From Endomychus coccineus (Eukaryota; Arthropoda; Insecta; Coleoptera; Endomychidae), in the NCBI GenBank assembly GCA_958510875.1, contig OY294068.1:160120388-160184387 (forward strand): DNA of 64,000 nucleotides, read 5' to 3'. A program made the position numbers and the translations under genes. Positions 55,313 through 64,000 of this stretch are shown here, piece after piece; position 1 is the first letter of the stretch; each line of letters starts with the position of its first letter. Under the pieces are notes generated by a model. The model was given only the letters and a program-made list of their open reading frames with translations. It did not search any database and was not told the origin of the DNA.

Positions 55313-56987
55313 TTATTCTGCAATTATGACAGTGTCTGGAAACAGCTGCTGCTGATACAATCATTCTAGAAATATAGCCACTAAAATGCGGAATACTCAT
55401 TGTCTCTTCATAAATATGTTGTTCAAATCAGACAACTGAATTTTATGCTCAAGTGTAATCTACAGTATCAAAACTAACGACTCATGTATATTTATGTTTA
55501 CTCTGTTGAATGGCTAAAAATCTTACACAGACTGTGTATCATGTTTGTACGGTAATTATTTATACTACGGCTTAAATTAAAGTGGGCAGATGCAACTGAC
55601 ATGACGGTGGTGTGGGAGATGTGAGCAGTAGTTAGCGCTTGCTTTTGGATCTTGTTTGCTTAATTATCTTCCTCGACATTCAGATGTCCAACTCTAACTA
55701 AAATACCTAGACAATTTAACTTTGCCGTTCTTACTTTGCCCAATTGTGTTTGTTCATAATTAAGACTGTTTTATGGAAAACTTTCACGCCGGATTCTGCA
55801 GAGCTACCGACGATTGGAGCACACAACTCCATGTTGTGATCTTGAAAATTCGACTAAATGATGAGTTACTGTTCCGTATGCTTTGATACACTCATTCATT
55901 TGTTCAATCGATATCATACCAGAAAATAGAAGTTCATTACAAGCAAAAACGGATGGGTTTCTAACAAACAGTATCCCTGAAAATTTTATAACTCCAACTA
56001 TCCTAAGATAATTTCAATAAAATCGTCAGACGGAACTAAGATCAATAGATTTATGATCAAAGTTCTGAATTTTATTAGGCTCAAATTTGAATCAATTATT
56101 AGAAGACATTTCACTATTTTTGGCACAACGTTATTGCTATATTTGACTCATTAAAAGCAATATTTAACCTACAAATGTACAATAATTGTGGATTTTTTCG
56201 TTACATTTCCTGATTTAGCTATTTCAAAACCATGAACATACCTTTGCCATATATCACAAATCGTTAAATATACAGTGTCATCATTAAAGTCGGCACCATA
56301 TGGAAACTTTTTCTAAAAATAACTTTGATGTCTGGAACAGTTTTAGGTTCAAATTAGAGCAAAAATGACATTAACTGTTGTGGCCAAGCGATATTCGTTA
56401 GCTATCAAATTTGAAATTTGTTGCAGAAAAAGGCGGAAAATGGAATTTTTACATCGAATTTGAAAAAGCTGTTTCTGCTGCAATTTGATGTACGTGTGCA
56501 AATTTTGGAAAGTCTAGGATGAAGTTGCAATTTTTGATATTTCCATCAAATAAGATATCTTTCCAAATCCAAACATTACATAACTGGTGAAAGTTAATTT
56601 ACCTGTGTAATAATTACACAAATTGCCACTCATCAGTTCCGTGATAAATATTTTATTCATTCCTTATTTAAAAAAATTAAAATTGTATCCATAAAAAATG
56701 TTGGCACGAACGGTGCAAAGTTCCAATGATTTTATGGTTCTTCTGAAAAGACACGAGTATTCAATTTTATGAATTAATAAATGCATGTAAAATATAGGGA
56801 AACTGTCAGAAGAAGGCATTGTTTTAATTAGATATTAGTTTTCGCACCTTTCCTGGAAACATAATATCTTGTGATTAGTAAATTGTTAAAACAGCAAGTT
56901 GGCCATGGTAAATAAATTTTAAGTTAGCGGTCACATTGACATTGTTGTAATCAAGTCAAAATATTCAGTGTGGTAACCATATCCAAT
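55313..56987. other. No gene; partly unique-looking DNA
   Basis: Around 55,560-55,790 the DNA is less AT-rich and non-repetitive and may be host non-coding sequence. No long frames. Confidence 0.4.
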
Positions 56988-57130
56988 GTTATCCCATCAA
57001 GAAAAAGTAGAAATTGCTCTAATATGCGGCAGGAATACACAACCGGCAAGTAGCTAATATTTTTAATGAACACCATTCAGGGAAAAATGTTCAAAATAGT
57101 ACCGAACCTAGAAAATTTGATTCTATGAAC
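56988..57130 (+). pseudogene. Helix-turn-helix relic of a DUF4817-type transposase
   Basis: The peptide 'LSHQEKVEIALICGRNTQPA', then a stop, then 'NEHHSGKNVQN' in another frame, follows the N-terminal helix-turn-helix of DUF4817-type mariner relatives (consensus start YxxEEKVEIVLIYG). Only this domain remains. Confidence 0.55.
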
Positions 57131-57689
57131 GGATTTTGATGTAATAGGGCCCATTCGATTCGACAACGTGAGAAGATAAAATGTGGGGCAATGGATTTTC
57201 TTGGGAAAACTTTGTTTATTATAAGACTTCAGTAATGAAGCCCAAAATTAGCTGGAATTGGTTACTGGATGATTTTCGAGGGTGCTGAACATGAATATGT
57301 TGTTCAAAAGACTCTAGGAGACACGGGGGAGATAGATAACCCAGGATATAAGGTCATCTACAGGCGATTTTTCAGAAATTTTACTGGTTTACTCGAACAT
57401 AATAAAATTATTTGTATCTTCGAATCTCAGGTCTGTGTGTCATTCCAAGGTCCTTGTATAAAAAAATTTATATTTTATACCTGGGAACCCGTCCCAAAAT
57501 TTCTTTTATTTATGCGTGACTCCGTATAATATAGAGTCCGCCTGAGTAAACATTCTATATCATATTCAGGGTTTCCAACCTGAAGGTGAGTCTTATAAAT
57601 ATTATGATCGTATTCAGCACCAACGAAATTTTGTTCCATTTTCAATCGAATTTCTGAAAAATCATCTGTGGATGACGTTAAATCCAGGG
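57131..57689. other. No recognisable gene
   Basis: An 86-codon frame at 57,269-57,529 is unrecognised. The end of this stretch may belong to the LINE that follows. Confidence 0.4.
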
Positions 57690-57699
57690 GTACCTATCC

Positions 57700-59032
57700 C
57701 CAGGTGTCAATATATAAGGCAAGATATCATAAAGCTTTATCAAATTATAGACCTATCACGCTAATATCCTCTATTGCAAAAATTGTGGAGAAAGCAATGA
57801 ATGAGCGATTAGTAATTCTTTTGACAAATGTCAATTTATATCGCCTCGTCAGTTTGGGTTTAGAAAAAATACTTCCACAGAGCACCCTTTCGCACACCTA
57901 ACAAAGCATTTATATAGGTCATTAAAGGAACGTACACCTATAATGTATTTATTTTTAGATTTAACAAAGGCCTTCGACACTATCGATCACAACATCTTAC
58001 TACATAAGCTTGAAAAGTACGGTATTAGAGGAATCCCCTTAAATCTTATAAAGAGTTATCTATCTCAACGCAAACAATACGTACAACTGGAAAATAAAAA
58101 CAGTGAACCTCTTACTATAAAATATGGAGTACCCCAAGGTACAATACTGGGCCCATTGTTATTTACAATCTACATCAACGATTTATCAACGGTACCTTGC
58201 TCAGAAGGAGTTATCAGTTTCGCCGACGACACTGTAATTATTTTCAAATCAACATCCTGGGAGAATTTAAAAAATAAAATTGAAAGTGGAATGAGAATAA
58301 TTAAATCCTGGTATGAATCAAATTCATCAACTTCAAACTGTTCAAAAAGTTGTTGGTTATACTTTACCTCACTAGCAAAAAATATACCACCATATCGTTC
58401 AATAAATGTAAATAAAGCATCTGAAAACAGCCTTGAAATTGAAATGAGAACTCCTGTTGAATATTTAGGTGTAATAATAGATAGCCATCTGCGCGGGAAT
58501 GAACATATCAATTACGTCATTAAAAAACTGCGTTACCTAAAATAAAATTTATGAGAGAATACTTGAATCCTGAAAATCTACTGGTAATGTACTATGCACT
58601 TGTTCAATCACAACTAGGTTATGAAATAATAGGTCGGGGAGGAGCAGTACAAAAAAGATTTTTGAAAATAATTGCCAACAAAAAACGTACTCATCAGACC
58701 TTCTATTTAAGGATGCTAAGGTAATAGATTTAAGACAACTCTATTGTTTAAGTATCCTAGATAAAGTTTTTATCAATAAAAACAACTTAAATTATCCGAT
58801 GCATGATAGTACACGAAATAAATTGAATTTGACAATGAAACCAAAATCGTTGAAAACCATAGGGCAAAAAAATCATACTCATCTTGTTAGTGTTCTTATT
58901 GATATGCTTCCTGCTAATATCAAATTTTTGAATAATTTAAAACATTATAAATGCAAAATTAAACTTTGGATATTAAATACAACTAGAAAAACTTTTCACA
59001 ATATTGATAACTTAAAACACATTTCGAAATAG
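57700..59032 (+). pseudogene. LINE reverse transcriptase, broken
   Basis: Blocks in order: 'SNYRPITLISSIAKIVEKAM' (RT1), a frameshift near 57,840, then 200 open codons (57,943-58,545) with 'LFLDLTKAFDTIDHNILLHK' (motif A, Asp-Thr), 'YGVPQGTILGPLLFTIYIND' (motif B), 'ISFADDTVIIF' (motif C), and 'TPVEYLGVIIDSHLRGNEHI' (thumb). After another shift the C-terminal part continues to 'MKPKSLKTIGQKNHTHLVSV' (about 58,840). No endonuclease remains. CR1/jockey-like by motif style; the exact clade is uncertain. Confidence 0.85.
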
Positions 59033-59181
59033 CTCTACCTTAGTATAGAAACTAACTTATCTCTGGTGATTCATTTCTTGAAAAAAAATAGATTATTACT
59101 CAATGAAAACCAAATATATTTCATTTTTGTATTGTCTATGTCATAAGTATTATGCAATATGTTTTCAATGTTTTATATCTT

Positions 59182-59410
59182 CTTGGATAGTAGACTTCCG
59201 CGGACAGCTAATCTTGAAAAATCTTGACTTCCGGATGGATTCCGCGTCACAATAGCTCGACTTGATGCCGACGTTTCGCCAACCATTACAGGTGTTTCAG
59301 TTCAAGCCTCAAGCCTGCCCTGAAGATGCCACCTGTAATGGTTGGCGAAACGTCGGCATCAAGTCGAGCTATTGTGACGCGGAATCCATCCGGAAGTCAA
59401 GATTTTTCAA
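59182..59410. mobile_element. Palindromic insertion with 82-bp perfect arms
   Basis: Arms 59,213-59,294 and 59,330-59,411 are exact inverted copies around 35 bases. The insertion is flanked by GTTTTATATCTT on both sides (59,170-59,181 and 59,411-59,422), a 12-bp target-site duplication; the last arm base overlaps it. No gene. A hammerhead-like core spans the centre and right arm. Mode of movement unknown; a Penelope- or retrozyme-derived unit is my inference. Confidence 0.8.
59320..59354 (+). ncRNA. Hammerhead-like core in the palindrome
   Basis: CTGAAGA (59,320-59,326) is followed by a stem II-like hairpin (GCCACC...GGTTGGC with one bulge), then GAAAC (59,347-59,351) and GTC. Stem III can form with the left arm (about 59,260-59,270, GATGCCGACG). 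Stem I is poor and the base at the cleavage position appears to be T. It may be weak or inactive. Confidence 0.5.
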
Positions 59411-59641
59411 GTTTTATATCTTGCTTATTAGTCTAGAAATTACTTCATTAATTTTGAGATGTATTTTATCTTGAGAGTATATTTAAATTAAAATTATATT
59501 TTTCACAAACAAAGTTCATATATGTTGTACATATATGAACTTTCGTGAATTAATTATGTAGTTTATTATAACTATTTTTGTAAATTGTACTGCCGATAAA
59601 CCAGTTTATATATAATAAACGTTATCATTATTATTATTATT

Positions 59642-60792
59642 GTTCAATTTTGTAGGTTCCAAATTATAATTGAACACTACATATCTACAAAATGTTTATT
59701 CTTTGGTCTATTCCCATAAACCGATGTTAGAGATGCGTTATATTTAGATTATTCTCTAGTTTTCTCTTGTTTTCAGAAATTCCATACATGTAACTCAGTC
59801 AATGTTTGTTAATAAGTATCAGATAGCAATAATTCTCCGATCCAAACCAGACATACACCTTGTGATCTCCTAATTAACTTCTCACATATCGCATTGTACA
59901 CACGGTACAGAGTAAGGGGAATGCATGGCTTCGCCTCGCTATATACTCAGTTGTTGGTGTTTAATTATAATTAGAAAGGGAAGGGTGTCGTCGTCGGCAT
60001 CAACCACCACAGGCAGCTAAGTAACGTCATTCATTACGCGATTCAGGCCCGGCATTATCTGGTATTAAGTTTAATCCCGCCAAGTATTCCAAGTGCGCTA
60101 GTAATTAATGCAGTATACATGTCGTTAACATTCTTAGGTCAGCTCTGTAGGCATCGTCGGGCTCATTATTCGCAAATGTTATGTGGAGACCCCGCTACTT
60201 TGCGGATGTATATACTCACTCGCTGCCATAAATATACCTATAAATTAACTTAATGATACATTTTCCATAATAAACAATATCAATCGTTTATCACAACTAC
60301 TATGGTTAATTAAGTAAATTAAAGTGCCTTGTTTCATCTGTCGTTTGTATCTGCTATAAACGCTTTAGATTTATGTAAACAGCATTATTATTAGATTGAT
60401 CATTCCAGTTCACTCCAGGAAAACATTTTGTTGAAACTGTAAGACAGGATTAAATATAGTCGAGATTCCATAACAATGAACATTTCACGTAATACTGCTG
60501 TATAGGTTATGTGACGTGCTTTATTTCCTTTTCGACCTGTTTTTTTATTTCAAATTCAGGTGTCTCAACGCCACAGGTCATTGACACAGTTGGATCAATT
60601 GATTTATAATGTAGTCTATATATTATTTACAAATAATGTTTAAATCATATTTACATTTTTTTTGTTTGTTACGGAGGTGAAGAAAACCCTTTATGAAGAG
60701 GTTATGAGTCTTTGATTCGCAAGGTCTACTGTGAGAGTCACCATTCCAGGCATACTCACTAAAAACTTCACCCTCTTTGTAGGCTTGTCTAG
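59642..60792. other. No gene; unique-looking DNA
   Basis: From about 59,870 to 60,440 the sequence is of balanced composition, non-repetitive and dotted with TAATTA-type sites. This is the best candidate in the window for host regulatory or intronic DNA. A minus-strand frame at 60,623-60,811 is the tail of the next LINE relic. Confidence 0.4.
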
Positions 60793-61188
60793 CTATTGTC
60801 TCCGGTGACACTTAGGCCTGCTGGCCCATTGTATCTCGCCTATGTTTCGTCCCTTTACGGTATACACTCGAGTATTTTTGTCTGTATACCAGATCCTTCC
60901 TTGTAGAATATCGGGCAAGTTTGTATGTTCACATTCAGTCCTTTCTGGTATTGATATCCCGAATGTGTTGTTAAAAAAGTATCGCTTTGGAATGTGATCT
61001 GTTCTCATGCCTAACACGTCCCTGGTCACGATTTTTACGATATTCATATGTCCTGGCCCAATGTGAACATTCTCCAGTGTATTTTGTATTCTGAAAGCAC
61101 CAAGCCTGGCCTCTCCTTGGATTACCATTTTGAGGGGGGGGGGCAATCCCAGTAGTGTCTCCATTGCTGTAGTGGGCGTAGATTTCAT
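60793..61188 (-). pseudogene. R1/jockey-type LINE relic: RT end and RNase H start
   Basis: The minus strand reads 'MKSTPTTAMETLLGLPPP', the conserved turn after the reverse transcriptase thumb, then about 80 residues, then 'GRIWYTDKNTRVYTVKG' (start of RNase H, first catalytic Asp present). It is cut off afterwards. GC-richer than its surroundings. Confidence 0.75.
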
Positions 61189-61440
61189 GGCCCCTGTGAT
61201 TCCAAGAAAAGCAAGTCTCTGGACCTTGGTGGTCAGTCTTGTCTCGGTCCCTCTTTGTTGTGTGTATATTTACATTTATGTAATGTTCTATTTTCTACAA
61301 CGAGTTGTATACGTTGCTTTCTTTGAGGAAAGGCATTAAATTGTTTAAATTAAGCACATTTGTGTCTAGGATTTAATGTAGGTTGTCGCTCTGTAACTAT
61401 TGGTTCCGTTGTTGCCTATATTTAGGATAGATTATCAAAA

Positions 61441-61860
61441 TTATTCAACAGTATTTGGCACATTACATACTTCACACCCCGGCGCAGGCTGTCTATCTAG
61501 AATATGCTTATGAGTTAGCAGTGTATGTCCTATTCTAAGTCTTCTTACAATAACTTGCTCTCTTCTTTTCATGTGATTGAGTTCTCTGTATTGGGTTGTT
61601 GTTTCTATGTCGTTGAGTTTCGTACTTTGCGATGACCAGTACGTTTGAAGTTTGGTTCTCAGCTGCTCTTTGCTATTCACCATTACGTCTTGAAGAAGTT
61701 GTATTTGTTCTTCGGTGTCTTACATTGTGGCTCCGCGAGCAAGTTTGTCTGCTACTTTTAACGGCTTGAAACGGTCCTTCAACTTTTCTGGATCTAAATC
61801 CAGTTGATCTAACTGATTTTTGGGCGCCAAATTTTATGGGTGGCTTACTCCTCGTCGACA
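61441..61860 (-). pseudogene. R1/jockey-type LINE relic: C-terminus
   Basis: The minus strand reads 'LRTKLQTYWSSQSTKLNDIE' and 'QVIVRRLRIGHTLLTHKHIL', with 'PGCEVCNVPNTVE' at the end. This is the post-RNase H region with its zinc knuckle. It lies upstream of the 60,793 relic on the same strand although it should follow it, so the two are separate pieces or rearranged. Confidence 0.7.
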
Positions 61861-62530
61861 ACTTCTGCTAGGGTCCTCAATATAAAGCTATCTCAATGCT
61901 GTCTATGGACAGTTTTCTCCCGGGTTGTATCTCAGTGGATAAGATAATCAGAGCCCAGATGACGGAAAGAATGTTCAACACTTAATTACAGACTTACGTG
62001 TATTTGATGCTTGCCGGTTAATTCTTTAACTACTATTAGAGATGGAGCAGAATTAGAATACGAGACCTTTCCAGTACTGAATTTACTTAGGAAAATGCAC
62101 AAATTATTCAAACGAAACGAATCAATGTAAAAAATTAAAGCTACGTAGATGAAAGCAGAGGAACTCAATACTGAGTGGAGGAACTGGAGGCGAGTATGAA
62201 AAATCTACTACGGGATTATCAAATCAAACCCTTAATATTTACTAAGGAAATGGTTCTACTCACTACGCGGATAGGCTAATACTTCCGGATAGCCAAGCTA
62301 GAAAGAAACGGATGTCTATCTTTACCTCAAACCAGTTGTACAATTAATTCACAATCAAAACAGTATGTGGTATGTGGGACTCACAAGCAAAGCAGGTGAA
62401 CAATGGATCAGAGCGGTACTCTCTCAGTTTCGCTTCATCCTCGCTGGTACGCTAAATAATCCTCCTACTAACCAGTAATTGTCAATGGTTCCAGATCGTT
62501 TATAGAATACTCTTTGAAATGCTTAATATT
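61861..62530. other. No recognisable gene
   Basis: Unassigned DNA; only a short minus-strand frame (61,986-62,168). Confidence 0.4.
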
Positions 62531-62770
62531 GACAGATTCTTACTGCAAGGGATACTATATATGCAAGAACTGTCAATATTTCGTCAAAATGGTCACCTAT
62601 TACTAGAGATACTGATTGTATGGATGAACCTTGATACCCTCATTCACTCTTACAGATTCTTACTGTAAGGTATACTGTGTATGAAACAATTGGAGGTAAA
62701 TTAATTAACAACGGCCATCTATTACTAGAGATACTGAGCGTATAGAATGGAACTTGTGATTCTCATTCAG
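62531..62770. repeat. Diverged tandem pair, about 120 bp
   Basis: 'ACAGATTCTTACTG(C/T)AAGG' and 'CTATTACTAGAGATACTGA' occur in the same order at 62,531-62,620 and 62,650-62,740. Confidence 0.7.
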
Positions 62771-62829
62771 ATTTGCAATTAACAACCCTGGTATCTTACA
62801 TACATGCAAGGTGAAAAGTCCCTGAAAAA

Positions 62830-63388
62830 TGAAACAAGAAATGACCTAATCTACCTACTATCTACCTAATCTTCTTGTAGCCCCATACACTTCGTTCAAC
62901 GTTTTTCTGATTGTTCGATCCTTTCCAAATAATACGATTTCGACAGTCCTTCAGAATAGGCGTTTGTTTCAGCGTGACCTCATCGTTGGAGTCAAATCTC
63001 TTTCCGCCGAGCCATATCATCAAATTTGGAATCCAATGTTTCGACTCTTCTCTGGTCTCTGGTGTGTTGTGATGGATTCATGTTTCGTCCACAGTTATGA
63101 AACGGCGCAAAAAGTTCTTTTTATCGTGCTTGAACATCGCTTGATGTTAACAGAGAGCAAATGCGGCACCCATCTGGCAGACAGCTTTCTCATATTCAGG
63201 CTCATAACCTCAGCAATCTCGTGCACTTTAACTCGCCGATCGTATGCGGTGTAATTACGATTATTAATGATCGATATGGATATAGTCGGAATAAATTGAT
63301 TTCGGACAATGTGAACAATTATTACTATTTCAACTTCTGATACTGTATCGGAAACGATACAAAAAGCGGTCGATGGAACGGTATTCAC
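62830..63388 (-). pseudogene. Second mariner transposase relic
   Basis: The minus strand has 'YDRRVKVHEIAEV', a deletion, 'MRKLSARWVPHLLSV', then 'KHDKKNFLRRFITVDET' with a stop in place of the next tryptophan, 'IHHNTPETREESKHW', and 'VWGYKK' near 62,880. The block order is that of a mariner, but it belongs to a different lineage from the split mariner at 3,493 (different linker residues). Several stops and shifts. Confidence 0.7.
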
Positions 63389-63864
63389 TATCTAGATGAG
63401 CAATGTTCAATATTAAACGATTCGAATTCTCACTTAAATTCAAACTCGGTTATAAAATAATTTGCACCAGTATGGTCTTCATTCGAGGGTTTTCCCAAAG
63501 GTATAATACTAACTATACTCTGGTGCATCGTGATGCGACCTATATATTCTCGTTGAGTTACTTCAGTAGTTCTAGCACATCCTTTTTTCATACATTTTGC
63601 GCTCATGATGGTTCACCAATTCCTGAATTTTGTGCCAAAGTTTTTTTATCTATGACAGTTGTTCCCCTATCTTATAGTGACACGATATATCCACGGTTTC
63701 AACTGGAATTGAATATACACGATTATGAATTGGAACGAATGCAACATTGACCTTCATAACCTAGATGTCAACTCCCTGTACTATCTATTTTCCTTTATAA
63801 CAACTGTCCGGAAAAAAACAATTCTTTCAAAAAAGATGAGGAGACCCTTCTCAATATTCATAGA
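63389..63864. other. No recognisable gene
   Basis: A 115-codon frame (63,403-63,750) is unrecognised. The stretch may include the 5' part of the mariner relic. Confidence 0.35.
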
Positions 63865-64000
63865 GCCATTGAACTATTATCTGTGATCTCTGAAGTAATG
63901 AAGAAAGCAATCAACATCAAGCTAATCCAATACCTAGAGAGCTCCAAAATCGTGAATGACCGGCTATGAGGCTTTCGTTAGCAGAAATCAATAGAATACC
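63865..64000 (+). pseudogene. LINE reverse transcriptase start, runs off the window
   Basis: The plus strand reads 'LLSVISEVMKKAINIKLIQY', then 'SSKIVNDRL', a stop, and 'GFR'. This is the first conserved block (LPxxSKxxEKxIxxxLxxYL...SxxQYGFR) of a non-LTR reverse transcriptase. The rest lies beyond 64,000. Confidence 0.7.

Larger units (their letters stand above)
57690..59641 (+). mobile_element. LINE copy B, 5'-truncated, with nested insertion
   Basis: It covers the reverse transcriptase (57,690-58,545), C-terminal region (58,550-59,032) and 3' untranslated region, ending in a CATTATTATTATTATTG tail at about 59,625-59,641. A 229-bp palindromic element interrupts the 3' region at 59,182-59,410. 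It shares its layout with copy A. Confidence 0.85.

Noticed and set aside
59262..59474. 70-codon frame across the palindrome
   Set aside because: It crosses the ribozyme-like palindromic insertion and its target duplication; it is open by chance.

Overview
This is an AT-rich eukaryotic window, almost certainly nuclear DNA of an insect. The evidence is its transposon set: mariner, P-element, hAT, Penelope-like elements, jockey/R1-type and CR1-like LINEs, plus a short TTAGG telomere-type run. I could not recognise a single ordinary host exon. The window is a graveyard of nested mobile elements with one remarkable intact block, a virus-derived element at 7,033-13,973.

Layout. 1-3,490: a foldback repeat, diverged tandem repeats and a degenerate transposase scrap. 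3,493-14,106: the two ends of one mariner, split by about 9.8 kb of foreign DNA. 7,033-13,973: a 6.9 kb element with about 200-bp terminal inverted repeats. All its genes lie on the plus strand: packaging ATPase, DUF8207-type protein, fibre-like coiled coil, a decayed phospholipase A2 protein, penton-like minor capsid protein, a small overlapping ORF, and a double-jelly-roll major capsid protein. It looks like the virion-building half of a Polinton/adintovirus-type element. I see no polymerase B, integrase or protease. Upstream of the genes lie two regulatory arrays (seven TGACGTCA sites at an exact 68-bp period; nine CACGTG sites). Most genes have a TATA-like box about 30 bp before an initiator that almost touches the ATG.

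14,107-32,000: relics of P-element, LINEs, MITEs and Penelope-like elements, including a 601-codon Penelope ORF with reverse transcriptase and GIY-YIG domains (27,626-29,431, minus) joined head-to-head to an inverted copy of its own 3' end. 32,000-36,600: an orphan ORF, a GC-richer block, then a roughly 379-bp tandem repeat carrying a textbook type I hammerhead ribozyme (34,136-34,182, minus), followed by a 330-bp dispersed repeat.

36,650-42,340: a Penelope fragment split by a hAT element with perfect 8-bp target duplications, then another Penelope relic. 42,340-49,000: low-complexity DNA, a five-copy 179-bp satellite, an RNase H fragment and a foldback element. 49,436-64,000: a second head-to-head Penelope, a DDE transposase relic, a foldback element, two related LINEs (one holding a 229-bp palindromic insertion with a hammerhead-like core), further LINE and mariner pieces, and stretches that may be unique host non-coding DNA.

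The genes that plausibly work together are those in 7,033-13,973: a capsid shell, vertex protein, fibre and DNA-packaging motor, which could package DNA replicated by an enzyme supplied from elsewhere.
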